Assembly: GCA_038040385.1 (NCBI GenBank)
Contig: JBBPII010000016.1
Location: 1 to 64,000 of the forward strand
Source: Gilichinskyi gelida
GTDB taxonomy: Bacteria > Acidobacteriota > Thermoanaerobaculia > Gp7-AA8
Reading direction: 5' to 3'
DNA length: 64,000 nt
Shown here piece after piece: positions 8,627 through 16,461 of the stretch (the stretch's first letter is position 1; the number at the start of each line of letters is the position of its first letter). The notes below the pieces were generated by a model. It worked only from the letters and a program-made list of their open reading frames with translations, had not been told where the DNA came from and did no database searches. The position numbers were made by a program, and so were the translations under genes.

Positions 8627-9555
8627 GACGCGACCGCATGCTGGCTTACGCCGCCTTCGCCATCGTCTGCACGGTGTGGGGGACGACGTACCTCTTCATC
8701 CGCATCGCCGTGGAGACCATTCCGCCGATGCTGCTCACCGCGGCGCGTTTCGTCACCGCCGGCGCGCTCCTCTTCGTCATCGCCAGGCTGCGCGGCGACC
8801 GTCCGCCGGGCGACCGCCGCACGCTCGTCAACATCGCCGTCGTCGGTGTGCTCATGGTCGGCATTGGCAACCTCTCGGTCGTCTGGGCCGAGCAGTGGGT
8901 CCCGAGCGGACTCGCCGCGCTGTTCGTAGCCACCGCGCCGTTCTGGGTGGCGCTGATCGAGCTGGTGAACGGTTCGGGCGAACGCATCGATCTTCGCCGC
9001 GGCGCGGGCCTGCTGATCGGATTCCTCGGCGTGGCGCTGCTGGTGACGCCGCGCGGCGCCGGAGGCTCGTTCGACATTCACTTCCTCCTCGGCGCCCTGG
9101 CCATTCAGGCCGGCTGCGTCGCCTGGCAGACCGGCACGGTGCGCGGCAAGTACGCGCTCGCCGCGGTGCCGCCGCTGATGTCGTCCGCGCTGCAGATGCT
9201 CTCCGGTGGCCTGGTGGTGCTGATTGCCGGCGTCGCGCTCGGCGAGGTGCCGCGGTTCCACCTCACGCCGCGAACGTTCGGTGCGCTGGTCTACCTGACG
9301 CTGTTCGGATCGGTGCTCACCTACACCGCGTACGTCTACGCGCTGAAGTCGCTGCGGACGACCACGATGTCGCTCTACGCGTACATCAATCCGGTCGTGG
9401 CGGTGATCCTCGGATGGCTGGTTCTCGACGAGCGGCTCACGTGGGTCTCGGTGGTCGGGATGTGCGTGATCCTGGCCGGCGTGGCGCTGGTCGAGAGCCG
9501 CTGGAACATATACTCGAACAATGCGACCCGTTCTGCTGATCGCCGCGCTGCTTAG
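8623..9555 (+). CDS. EamA/DMT-superfamily transporter
   Basis: Encodes about 310 residues with ten predicted hydrophobic helices in two EamA repeats. The first repeat starts AYAAFAIVCTVWGTTYLFI, and the second ends near the family motif AYINPVVAVILGWLVLDE. The GTG at 8623 was chosen because it overlaps the lrp stop (GTGA). Linkage to an Lrp-type regulator suggests export of an amino acid or similar metabolite, which is inference. The end overlaps the DUF1223 gene by 35 bp. Confidence 0.88.
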   Translation: MRRDRMLAYAAFAIVCTVWGTTYLFIRIAVETIPPMLLTAARFVTAGALLFVIARLRGDRPPGDRRTLVNIAVVGVLMVGIGNLSVVWAEQWVPSGLAALFVATAPFWVALIELVNGSGERIDLRRGAGLLIGFLGVALLVTPRGAGGSFDIHFLLGALAIQAGCVAWQTGTVRGKYALAAVPPLMSSALQMLSGGLVVLIAGVALGEVPRFHLTPRTFGALVYLTLFGSVLTYTAYVYALKSLRTTTMSLYAYINPVVAVILGWLVLDERLTWVSVVGMCVILAGVALVESRWNIYSNNATRSADRRAA

Positions 9556-10255
9556 CGCTACGGCGTGCGAAGCGGCGCAGCCGCTGGCGCAACGCCTCGG
9601 ACCTTCGCCGGTGGTGATCGAGCTCTTCACGTCGCAGGGCTGCTCGAGCTGCCCGCCCGCCGACGCGCTGCTGAGCGACGTGGCGAGCGACGCCTCGCTG
9701 CGCGGCCGCGTCATCCCGCTCGCGTTTCACGTCGACTACTGGAACCGCCTCGGGTGGCGCGACCCGTTCTCGTCGGCGGAGTGGTCGCGGCGGCAGTACA
9801 TGTACGTGCGCGCGCTCCAAGTGAACTCCGCGTACACGCCGCAGATCGTGGTGAACGGCGTGAAGGAGTTCGTCGGCTCGCACCGCGGTGCCCTCGAGGA
9901 AGCGCTGGTCGCGCAATCGCACCGCAAGCCAGCGGGCGAGGTGCAGGTCACGCCGTCGCGACACGGCGCCGAGGCGCGGATTCAGGTGAAGGCGAAGGGC
10001 ACCGGCGATCTCGTGCTGGTGGTCTACGACAGCGCCGCGCCGACCGCCGTCGCGCGCGGCGAGAACAGCGCCCGTACGATCTCGAACGACGCCATCGTCC
10101 GCCGCGTGTTGCGTGCGGGAACGCTCACCGGTGGCGCGCTGGAGCGGATGATCACTCTGCCGATCGATCCCTCGTGGCACGAGCCGGGAGTGGTGGTTTT
10201 CCTACAGGATGTAGAGACGCTGGCGATCGGCGCGGCGGCAACGGCGCGGTTTTAG
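9521..10255 (+). CDS. DUF1223 secreted thioredoxin-like protein
   Basis: Encodes 244 residues. A short signal peptide (MRPVLLIAALLSATACEA) is followed by the DUF1223 signature VVIELFTSQGCSSCPPADALL with its C-x2-C, then AFHVDYWNRLGWRDPF and YTPQIVVNG. The family has a thioredoxin-like fold, and its function is not established. The start lies 35 bp inside the transporter gene, so translation is probably coupled. Confidence 0.88.
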   Translation: MRPVLLIAALLSATACEAAQPLAQRLGPSPVVIELFTSQGCSSCPPADALLSDVASDASLRGRVIPLAFHVDYWNRLGWRDPFSSAEWSRRQYMYVRALQVNSAYTPQIVVNGVKEFVGSHRGALEEALVAQSHRKPAGEVQVTPSRHGAEARIQVKAKGTGDLVLVVYDSAAPTAVARGENSARTISNDAIVRRVLRAGTLTGGALERMITLPIDPSWHEPGVVVFLQDVETLAIGAAATARF

Positions 10256-10494
10256 CGCTTGCGCCGGTCGAGGTCGCGGTAGCCGAATCGGATCAGTGCG
10301 TTCGTTTCGGCGAAATCGTGCTTCATCTCATCGCGCACTGAAGCGAACTCGCGATCCATCTTCTCGTCGAGATTGGCGATACCCTCAACAACGAAGTGGA
10401 TATCGTTCCGCAGGCCCTCACCGACGACATCGAAGTGCCGTCGAAGGTTCGCCTCGTTGGTCTCGAATAACTTCCGCAGCTCTTCGTCAGTCAT
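10252..10494 (-). CDS. small charged coiled-coil-like protein, unknown
   Basis: Encodes 80 residues, almost all charged and helical (for example MTDEELRKLFETNEANLRRH). No membrane segment or signal is seen. It overlaps the DUF1223 stop by 4 bp in convergent orientation. I cannot assign a function. Confidence 0.55.
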   Translation of the reverse strand: MTDEELRKLFETNEANLRRHFDVVGEGLRNDIHFVVEGIANLDEKMDREFASVRDEMKHDFAETNALIRFGYRDLDRRKR

Positions 10495-10517
10495 CGAAGA
10501 AAGATTCTACCTCGGTG

Positions 10518-11822
10518 TTACTTGTACACCTTCCCGTTCTTCACCACCTTCACTACATGCCGTAGAGCCGACATGTCGGTCAGCGGATCGCCGTCGACGA
10601 CGATGATGTCGGCGAGCTTGCCGGCGGCGATGGTGCCGAGGTTGGGTTGCTTGAGGAGCTGCGCCGGCCAGTAGGTGGCGGCGCGGATCGCTTCCATCGG
10701 CGGCATGCCGAGGTCGACCATCGTCTTCAGCTCGCGCCAGGTGGAGTCGAAGTGGAAGTTGAGCGGGATGCCGGAGTCGGTGCCGACGATGATGGTCACA
10801 CCCGACTCGCGCAACTGCTTGAACTTGTTCGCCAGGGTGGGGATGCGTCGCGGTACCAGGCGGAAGTAGTCGAGATGCGAGACGTCGGTGATCGACCTGT
10901 AGACGTCGAGATACATCGCCTGGGGGAGATCGCGCTTGAGGCGCTGGTCGTCGATGCGCTCCGGGAAGTTCTTGGTCTGCTCGAAGAGAAAGAGCCCTTC
11001 CATCGTCGGACACCAGTAGAGCGTCGCGTTGCGCTCGCGCATCATCTGCAGGATGTCCTCTTCGTAGCCGGGCTTGGTGGCCAGGCCGGTGTGCTCGAAA
11101 CAATCCACGCCTGCCTGCAGCCCGCGGCGGATCTCCTCGGAGCGATGGGCATGCGCGGCGACGGTCTTGCCGCGCTTGTGCGCCTGGTCGACGATGGCCT
11201 TCACTTCGTCGAGCGTCATCTGATCCTGATCGATCATCTTGATGACGTCGGCCCCGGCATCGGCGACGATGTCCACCTTCTTGCGCGCATCCTCGGCGCC
11301 CTTCACTTCCCAGCGGAACTTCGCCTCCAGCGGCGGCGCGGTGTGCTGCAGGAAGGGGCCGGAGACGAAGAGGCGGGGGCCGGGGATCTCGTCGGCCTCG
11401 ATGCGCTTCTTCACCGCCATGATGTCGTCGAGCGGCGCGCCGAGGTCGCGGGCGGTGGTGACGCCGGCCATCAGAAGCTGCTTCGCGGAGATCGGCATCA
11501 CCACGTCGCGCCACTGCGACGCGTAGGTCTTGAACCAGTAGTCGTAGTCGCCGTGGCCGAGGATCATCAGATGGACGTGCATGTCCATCAGGCCGGGCAT
11601 CATCGTGTAGCCGTTGGTATCGATGACCCGCGCGCCGTCCGGGATGCGGATGGTTCCCCACACGCCGACGGTGCGGATGGTGTTGTCTTCGATGACGATG
11701 ACGGCGTTCTCCATCGGCGGGCCGCCGTAGCCGTCGATCAGCCGGCCGCCGGCCAGGACGAGCACTTCCGCGTTGACCGACGCGGCGAGGAACAGGGCCA
11801 GTACGAAAATGCGCTTTCTCAT
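10518..11822 (-). CDS. secreted amidohydrolase-family protein
   Basis: Encodes 434 residues. A signal peptide (MRKRIFVLALFLAASVNA) precedes an amidohydrolase domain similar to imidazolonepropionase/prolidase-type enzymes. Metal-site motifs are visible: MDMHVHL, DVIKMI (candidate carbamylated Lys), AAHAHRSEE, FEHTG and VGTDSGIP. It probably hydrolyses a periplasmic amide or dipeptide-like substrate. Upstream in-frame codons were excluded because a -10 hexamer ends six bases before the ATG at 11822. It is divergent from the cyclase gene. Confidence 0.85.
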   Translation of the reverse strand: MRKRIFVLALFLAASVNAEVLVLAGGRLIDGYGGPPMENAVIVIEDNTIRTVGVWGTIRIPDGARVIDTNGYTMMPGLMDMHVHLMILGHGDYDYWFKTYASQWRDVVMPISAKQLLMAGVTTARDLGAPLDDIMAVKKRIEADEIPGPRLFVSGPFLQHTAPPLEAKFRWEVKGAEDARKKVDIVADAGADVIKMIDQDQMTLDEVKAIVDQAHKRGKTVAAHAHRSEEIRRGLQAGVDCFEHTGLATKPGYEEDILQMMRERNATLYWCPTMEGLFLFEQTKNFPERIDDQRLKRDLPQAMYLDVYRSITDVSHLDYFRLVPRRIPTLANKFKQLRESGVTIIVGTDSGIPLNFHFDSTWRELKTMVDLGMPPMEAIRAATYWPAQLLKQPNLGTIAAGKLADIIVVDGDPLTDMSALRHVVKVVKNGKVYK

Positions 11823-11828
11823 AGTGAA

Positions 11829-11838
11829 AGCGTACATT
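11829..11838. promoter_or_regulatory. overlapping divergent -10 elements
   Basis: On the minus strand TACGCT (11834-11829) ends six bases before the amidohydrolase ATG. On the plus strand TACATT (11833-11838) ends six bases before the cyclase ATG. The two hexamers share one TA step, and only 22 bp separate the start codons, so both mRNAs are probably leaderless and their promoters compete. Confidence 0.5.
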
Positions 11839-11844
11839 ACCGCC

Positions 11845-12633
11845 ATGCGCAGATTCGCAATCGCCGCCATTGTTCTCGTCGCCGGCTGCGCCACCGCGCG
11901 CGGACCGGTGGACCTGGAGCACGCCGAGATCGTCGATCTCACCTGGCCCTTCGACCAGCAAACGCTCTACTGGCCGAACTCGCCCAGCGCCTTCGAGCTC
12001 AAAGAGCTCGCGCACGGCATGACGCCGGGCGGCTACTTCTACGCCTCGAACCTCTTCTGCGCGCCGGAGCACGGCGGGACGCACCTCGACGCGCCGATTC
12101 ACTTCGCCGAGCACGGCCTGACCGCCGACAAGATCCCGCTACGGCAGCTCATCGCGCCGGCGATCGTGATCGACGTCGCCTCGAAGGCGGCGGCCGACGC
12201 GGACTATCGCCTGACTGCGGAGGACCTGCGCGCGTGGGAGTCGCGCAACGGCGCGATCGAAGCGGGGACCATCGTGCTTCTGCGGACGGGGTGGGGGCAA
12301 CGCTACCCGAACCGGAAGCAATACTTCGGCGACGACACGCCGGGCGCCACCGACAAGCTGCACTTTCCGTCGTATGGCGAGGAGGCGGCGCGGATCCTGG
12401 TGGGCGAGCGCCACGTCGCCGCACTCGGCATCGACACCGCGAGCATCGACTACGGGCAGTCGCGCGACTTCATCGTCCATCGCGTGGCCATGGAGGCCAA
12501 CGTGCCGGGTCTGGAGAACGTGGCCAACCTCGACCGCGTCCCCGAGCGCGGCGCGTGGGTGGTGGCGCTGCCGATGAAGATCGGCGGCGGCAGCGGCGGG
12601 CCGGTGCGGATCGTGGCGCTGATGGCGCGGTAG
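11845..12633 (+). CDS. cyclase-family lipoprotein (kynurenine formamidase-like)
   Basis: Encodes 262 residues with a lipoprotein signal (MRRFAIAAIVLVAGC). The body is a cyclase/kynurenine formamidase-type metal hydrolase with the family motif HGGTHLDAPIHF, which supplies the metal-binding His and Asp. Later blocks are TIVLLRTGW and GIDTASIDYG. The real substrate is unknown; an export signal argues against a role in tryptophan breakdown in the cytoplasm. Confidence 0.85.
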   Translation: MRRFAIAAIVLVAGCATARGPVDLEHAEIVDLTWPFDQQTLYWPNSPSAFELKELAHGMTPGGYFYASNLFCAPEHGGTHLDAPIHFAEHGLTADKIPLRQLIAPAIVIDVASKAAADADYRLTAEDLRAWESRNGAIEAGTIVLLRTGWGQRYPNRKQYFGDDTPGATDKLHFPSYGEEAARILVGERHVAALGIDTASIDYGQSRDFIVHRVAMEANVPGLENVANLDRVPERGAWVVALPMKIGGGSGGPVRIVALMAR

Positions 12634-12636
12634 CGT

Positions 12637-12708
12637 GGGACGGGCTGAAGCCCGTCCTACATTTGTCCGTTAATCGCGCCTCATGTAGGACGGGCTTCAG
12701 CCCGTCCC
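12637..12708. repeat. 26-bp perfect inverted repeat, 'GACGGGCTGAAGCCCGTC' type
   Basis: Arms 12637-12662 and 12683-12708 are exact reverse complements, and each contains an inner palindrome GACGGGCTTCAGCCCGTC. It fills the gap between two convergent genes, so it could end transcription from both sides. A 27-bp core of the left arm is identical to 57931-57957 inside malQ. Confidence 0.9.
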
Positions 12709-12712
12709 TCTT

Positions 12713-13189
12713 CTACCTGTAGTAATGACAGGTATAGCCGTTCGGATACCGCTGCAGGTAATCCTGGTGGTAGTCCTCGGCTTCCCAGAACTTCGTGAAC
12801 GGCACGATCTCGGTGGTGATCGGGCGCTTCCACTTGGCCTGCGCCCGCTCCACGGCGCGCCTGGCGGCGTCGCGCTGCGTCTCGTCGTGAAAAAAGATCG
12901 CGGAGCGGTACTGCGTGCCGACGTCGTTGCCCTGCTGGTTGGGCGTGGTCGGGTCGTGCAGGCGGAAGAAGTGGTCGAGGATGTCGTCGAACGAGGTCTT
13001 CGACGGATCGAACACGATCTGCAGCGACTCGGCGTGGCCGGTGCGGCCGGACTTCACGTCTTCGTAGCGCGGGTTGTCGAGCGTGCCGCCGGCGTAGCCG
13101 ACCGTGGTGCCTGTCACGCCGGGCAGCTTGCGCAACAGCTCCTCGACGCCCCAGAAGCAGCCGCCGGCGAGCGTTGCGGTCTCAGTCAC
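12713..13189 (-). CDS. msrA: peptide-methionine (S)-S-oxide reductase
   Basis: Encodes 158 residues. The active-site motif GGCFWGVEE lies near the N-terminus, with VGYAGG, GHAESLQIVFDP, QGNDVGTQYRSAIF and the C-terminal YTCHYY typical of MsrA. It reduces methionine-S-sulfoxide in oxidised proteins. The GTG start overlaps the msrB stop (GTGA), so the two are co-translated. No signal peptide is seen, whereas msrB has one, so the pair may act in different compartments. Confidence 0.93.
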   Translation of the reverse strand: MTETATLAGGCFWGVEELLRKLPGVTGTTVGYAGGTLDNPRYEDVKSGRTGHAESLQIVFDPSKTSFDDILDHFFRLHDPTTPNQQGNDVGTQYRSAIFFHDETQRDAARRAVERAQAKWKRPITTEIVPFTKFWEAEDYHQDYLQRYPNGYTCHYYR

Positions 13190-13740
13190 TTTCGAGCCTC
13201 GGCTTTCTGAAAAAGCGGGAGGTACCGGCCGTAACCCTCGGCCTCCAGCTTCTCGACGGGGACGAACCGCATCGACGCGGAGTTCATGCAGTACCGCTGG
13301 CCGGTCGGCGCCGGTCCGTCGTCGAAGACGTGTCCGAGGTGCGAGTCGGCATGCTTGGAACGGACCTCGTTGCGGACCATGAAGAACTTGCGGTCGCTGC
13401 GCGTGACCACGTTCGCCGGCTCGAGCGGCCTGGTGAAGCTGGGCCAGCCGGTGCCGGACTCGAACTTGTCCAGCGAGCTGAAGAGCGGCTCGCCGGAGAC
13501 GACGTCGACGTAGATGCCCGCCTTGTGGTTGTCCCAGAACTCGTTGCGGAACGCCGGCTCGGTGCCCTCGTGCTGGGTGACCTGGTACTGGATCGGCGTG
13601 AGCTTCTTCTTCAGCTCGGCGTCCGGCGGCTTGTTGAACTTGCCCTGATTCACAGCGACTCCTTTGCTCTTGCCTGATGCGGCGATGATGACGAGCGCGG
13701 CGACGGCGGCGGCCGCGACGGCGATGAGTTTTCTCAGCAT
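13186..13740 (-). CDS. msrB: peptide-methionine (R)-S-oxide reductase, membrane-anchored, without the zinc cysteines
   Basis: Encodes 184 residues. An N-terminal hydrophobic segment (LRKLIAVAAAAVAALVIIA) suggests an anchor or signal. The SelR domain shows ESGTGWPSF, HLGHVF and the catalytic Cys in RYCMNSASMRF. The two CxxC zinc pairs found in many MsrB are replaced (GIYVDVVSGEPLFS and VRSKHADSHLGH), as in zinc-free members of the family. A strong Shine-Dalgarno GGGAGGAGA precedes the ATG at 13740. Confidence 0.92.
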   Translation of the reverse strand: MLRKLIAVAAAAVAALVIIAASGKSKGVAVNQGKFNKPPDAELKKKLTPIQYQVTQHEGTEPAFRNEFWDNHKAGIYVDVVSGEPLFSSLDKFESGTGWPSFTRPLEPANVVTRSDRKFFMVRNEVRSKHADSHLGHVFDDGPAPTGQRYCMNSASMRFVPVEKLEAEGYGRYLPLFQKAEARK

Positions 13741-13845
13741 GACGCAATCTCCTCCCGCTTGGAACCGCTCCACGCGGTGATTTCTTCACTACGCTGATGA
13801 GATGCCGCGCGGATGCCGGACGGTGCCACAAAACTGTGAACGCGG

Positions 13846-14889
13846 TCACGCCATCGCCGCCGACCCGATCTCCGGATGGGCGCGCACGAAGTCGATCAGC
13901 CGTTCGGCGTACTCGCGGAAGCGCGGCACGCGGATGCCGGCGGCGGCGAGGGCGGTCTGGGCGTTGGTCGTGTCGTATGAGGTGGGGTGGACGAAATAGT
14001 CGACCGCGGGGGAGGGGATGCGCATCAGGCGGTTGACGCCGGGGACGTGGTCGATGGCGAACTTGGCGACGCCGCGGGTCAGGGGGATACGGATGACGGT
14101 GCGGCCGATGGCGCGGGCGATGGTGTCGATGGTCTCGTCGACCGTCAGCGGCTCGGGATCGGCGAGCTGGAAGGTCTTGCCGATGGCGTCGTCGCGGCCG
14201 CTGAGGGCTTCGACGGCGTCGACGATGAAGTCGCGCGGCACGACGTTGAAGCGGTAGCGCGACGGCCGCCCGACCACCGGCAGCAGCGCGATCCGCGGCT
14301 GCCGCAGCAGCCATCGCATCACGAAGTACGGGCCGTCGAACTTCTGCGTAGCGCCGGTCGCGCTGTCGCCGACCACCACCGCCGGGCGGTACACCGTCGC
14401 CGGCAGCCCGGCGCGCCCGCGCACCTCGACCTCGGCGAGAAACTTCGTCTCCTCGTAGAAATTGTTGAAGCGCTGGCCGACGTCGAGGTCCGACTCGCGG
14501 AAGACCCCGCTATAGTAACCGCTGATATAGCAGGTGCTGACATACTCCAGCCGTCGCAGCGCGCGGCAGCGCTCCGCGAAGTCGAGCACGTGGCGGGTGC
14601 CGTCGACGTTGACGCGCATCCCCAGCTGGCGCGAGACGGCGAGGTCGTAGATGGCGGCGAGGTGATAGATCTCGGTGACGTCGTCCGACGGCGCGTCGAT
14701 GGCGGAGGTGATGTCGCCCTCCACGAACCGCACGCGATCGCCGAGCGGCCGGGCGCGCTCGCGCGCCAGCGCGGCGAATTTCGGCTGCACCAGGCAGAGC
14801 GCCGTCGCCTCCGGATCGCGCCGCAGGAGCCGTGGCAACAGCTCAGATCCGAGAAAGCCGGGATAGCCGGTGAAGAACAGCGTCGGCAC
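13846..14889 (-). CDS. extended SDR / thioester-reductase-like oxidoreductase
   Basis: Encodes about 347 residues with an N-terminal Rossmann motif (FFTGYPGFLGSELL) and the catalytic Tyr/Lys in FYEETKFLAE. The pattern resembles NAD-binding domain 4 proteins (male sterility, fatty acyl-CoA reductase or thioester reductase), so a lipid-related substrate is possible. A GTG start at 14889 was preferred because the extra N-terminal residues from the ATG at 14937 are not family-like, and TACAAT lies nine bases upstream of the GTG. Confidence 0.8.
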   Translation of the reverse strand: MPTLFFTGYPGFLGSELLPRLLRRDPEATALCLVQPKFAALARERARPLGDRVRFVEGDITSAIDAPSDDVTEIYHLAAIYDLAVSRQLGMRVNVDGTRHVLDFAERCRALRRLEYVSTCYISGYYSGVFRESDLDVGQRFNNFYEETKFLAEVEVRGRAGLPATVYRPAVVVGDSATGATQKFDGPYFVMRWLLRQPRIALLPVVGRPSRYRFNVVPRDFIVDAVEALSGRDDAIGKTFQLADPEPLTVDETIDTIARAIGRTVIRIPLTRGVAKFAIDHVPGVNRLMRIPSPAVDYFVHPTSYDTTNAQTALAAAGIRVPRFREYAERLIDFVRAHPEIGSAAMA

Positions 14890-14898
14890 GGCGGCGCG

Positions 14899-14927
14899 AT
14901 TGTACGCAACATCTCCGGCGTTAGACT
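14899..14927. promoter_or_regulatory. divergent promoter region
   Basis: For the plus-strand phosphatase, TTGTAC (14900-14905) and TAGACT (14922-14927) are 16 bases apart. For the minus-strand SDR gene, TACAAT (14904-14899) lies nine bases before its GTG. The minus -10 overlaps the plus -35, so the promoters should interfere with each other. Confidence 0.4.
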
Positions 14928-14939
14928 CGTACCCCATTC

Positions 14940-16139
14940 ATGACCGCGGTCGCTCAGCTTCCCGTCGCGCCGAAGCGCACCTACGGCTGGCGCACCTGGC
15001 GCGAGCCGCTCGTCGAGATCTTCCTGGCGGTGGCCCTCGGATGCGCGGTCACGCTCATCGAAGGCGGCGGCAAGGACGAGATGCCGGGGCTGCGGACATT
15101 CGTCCGCAACGCCATCATCGCCTCGTCCATCCTCATCCTCAGCCGCGGTCTGGAGACGATGCTGAGCTGGGCCATCGAGCAGAGCCGCGTTCCGGTCGTG
15201 CTCCGAACCCTGATCTATGCGCTGGGCGCCTGGGTCGGCCTCTTCGCCGGCCTGCTCGTCGTCGCCACGATTTACGGCGCGGAAGACGACGACTTTCGCT
15301 TCCACAGCTTCCACTTCATCTACTCGATCACCGCGGCGGTGCTCATCTCCTGCGTGGTGGGATTCATCCTTCATCACAACCGCAAGCGCAACGACCGCCT
15401 GCGGCAGAGCATCGAGCGGCTGAAGGAGCACGAGTTCGCGGAGAAAGAGCTGGAGATCGCGCGCGCCATGCAGCAGCGCCTCCTGCCTCCGCCGGAGATC
15501 GACGCCGGCGGCTACCACGTCAGCGCGCGCACCGAGGCGGCGCACATCATCGGCGGCGACTTCTACGACGTCCTCCGCCTCGACGACGGCAGCATCGCCG
15601 TCATCGCCGCCGACGTGTCCGGCAAGGGCATCGCCGCGAGTCTGATTATGGCCACCTGCAAGGCCATCATCCCGTTCTTCGCCAAGGGCAACTCGCCGGC
15701 CGAGGTGATGAACAAACTGAACGCGAAGCTGTGCGACGAGTTGCAGCGGCGCGAGTTCGTCGCGCTGACATACGCGCAGTTCGACGCCACCGGCGGCGGG
15801 GTGCAGATCGTCAACGCCGGCATGCCCGACCCGTTGCTGGTGCGCGAGGGCCACTGCCGCGTGGTCTCCTGCCGCGGCGATCGCTACCCGCTCGGCGTGC
15901 GGCGGGAGGTCCGCTACGAAGCGACGTCCGTCACGTTCGCCGATGGTGAGCGGCTGGTGATGTTCTCCGACGGCCTGCCGGAGGCGAGCGCGCACGGCGA
16001 ACCGCTCGGCTACGACCGCATCGAGTCTCTGGCCGTGCAGAGCGCCTCGGTCGACGATTTTCTCGCGCGCGTGCGCGCCATTCCCAACATCGCGATCGAC
16101 GACGACGCGACGGTGGTCATCGTGAGCAGGACAGGCTGA
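14940..16139 (+). CDS. membrane-bound PP2C/SpoIIE-type serine phosphatase
   Basis: Encodes 399 residues. The N-terminal part (about 20-145) has three or four transmembrane helices, followed by a short coiled region (about 145-175) and a SpoIIE/RsbU-type PP2C domain (about 180-398) with IGGDFYDV, AADVSGKGIAASL and FSDGLPEA carrying metal-binding Asp residues. Proteins of this type dephosphorylate anti-sigma factor antagonists in general stress signalling, but no anti-sigma partner is adjacent. The stop codon lies within a repeat. Confidence 0.88.
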   Translation: MTAVAQLPVAPKRTYGWRTWREPLVEIFLAVALGCAVTLIEGGGKDEMPGLRTFVRNAIIASSILILSRGLETMLSWAIEQSRVPVVLRTLIYALGAWVGLFAGLLVVATIYGAEDDDFRFHSFHFIYSITAAVLISCVVGFILHHNRKRNDRLRQSIERLKEHEFAEKELEIARAMQQRLLPPPEIDAGGYHVSARTEAAHIIGGDFYDVLRLDDGSIAVIAADVSGKGIAASLIMATCKAIIPFFAKGNSPAEVMNKLNAKLCDELQRREFVALTYAQFDATGGGVQIVNAGMPDPLLVREGHCRVVSCRGDRYPLGVRREVRYEATSVTFADGERLVMFSDGLPEASAHGEPLGYDRIESLAVQSASVDDFLARVRAIPNIAIDDDATVVIVSRTG

Positions 16140-16149
16140 AGCCTGTCGC
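16128..16149. repeat. degenerate 'GACAGGCTGAAGCCTGTC' palindrome
   Basis: A related, shorter version of the 12.6-kb repeat lies across the end of the phosphatase gene and supplies its last codons. It lies between two convergent genes. Confidence 0.7.
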
Positions 16150-16160
16150 ACATAGAGCAC

Positions 16161-16421
16161 TCACTTCGGCCGCGTTGCCTTCGCCACCAGACCCAGCCCG
16201 ACCGCGATCGCCGCGGCGCCCGCCGCCAGCCAGGTGCGGTTCTTCGCCGCGTTGCGCCCGGCGCGGCGGAGCGCGCGGGTAGCTCTCCGCTGTCCGATCA
16301 CGGCGTACGCGTCGGCTTCCTCGGACGCGCCTTTCAACGGCTTCGTATCGAGCACCTTTGCCACGGCCCAGGCCGCCAGGGGCGCCAGGACCGACTTCGC
16401 AATCTGATTCTTCTTGGCCAT
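16161..16421 (-). CDS. small protein with one membrane segment, unknown
   Basis: Encodes 86 residues: a hydrophobic N-terminal stretch (SVLAPLAAWAVAKVL), a very basic middle (RRATRALRRAGRNAAKNR) and a C-terminal hydrophobic segment (WLAAGAAAIAVGLGLVA). It probably sits in the inner membrane. A GGGAGG Shine-Dalgarno precedes the ATG at 16421. No family is recognised. Confidence 0.6.
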   Translation of the reverse strand: MAKKNQIAKSVLAPLAAWAVAKVLDTKPLKGASEEADAYAVIGQRRATRALRRAGRNAAKNRTWLAAGAAAIAVGLGLVAKATRPK

Positions 16422-16461
16422 CGAGGCCTCCCAACCCCATCCAGTAGCAATGCGCAGGCCG

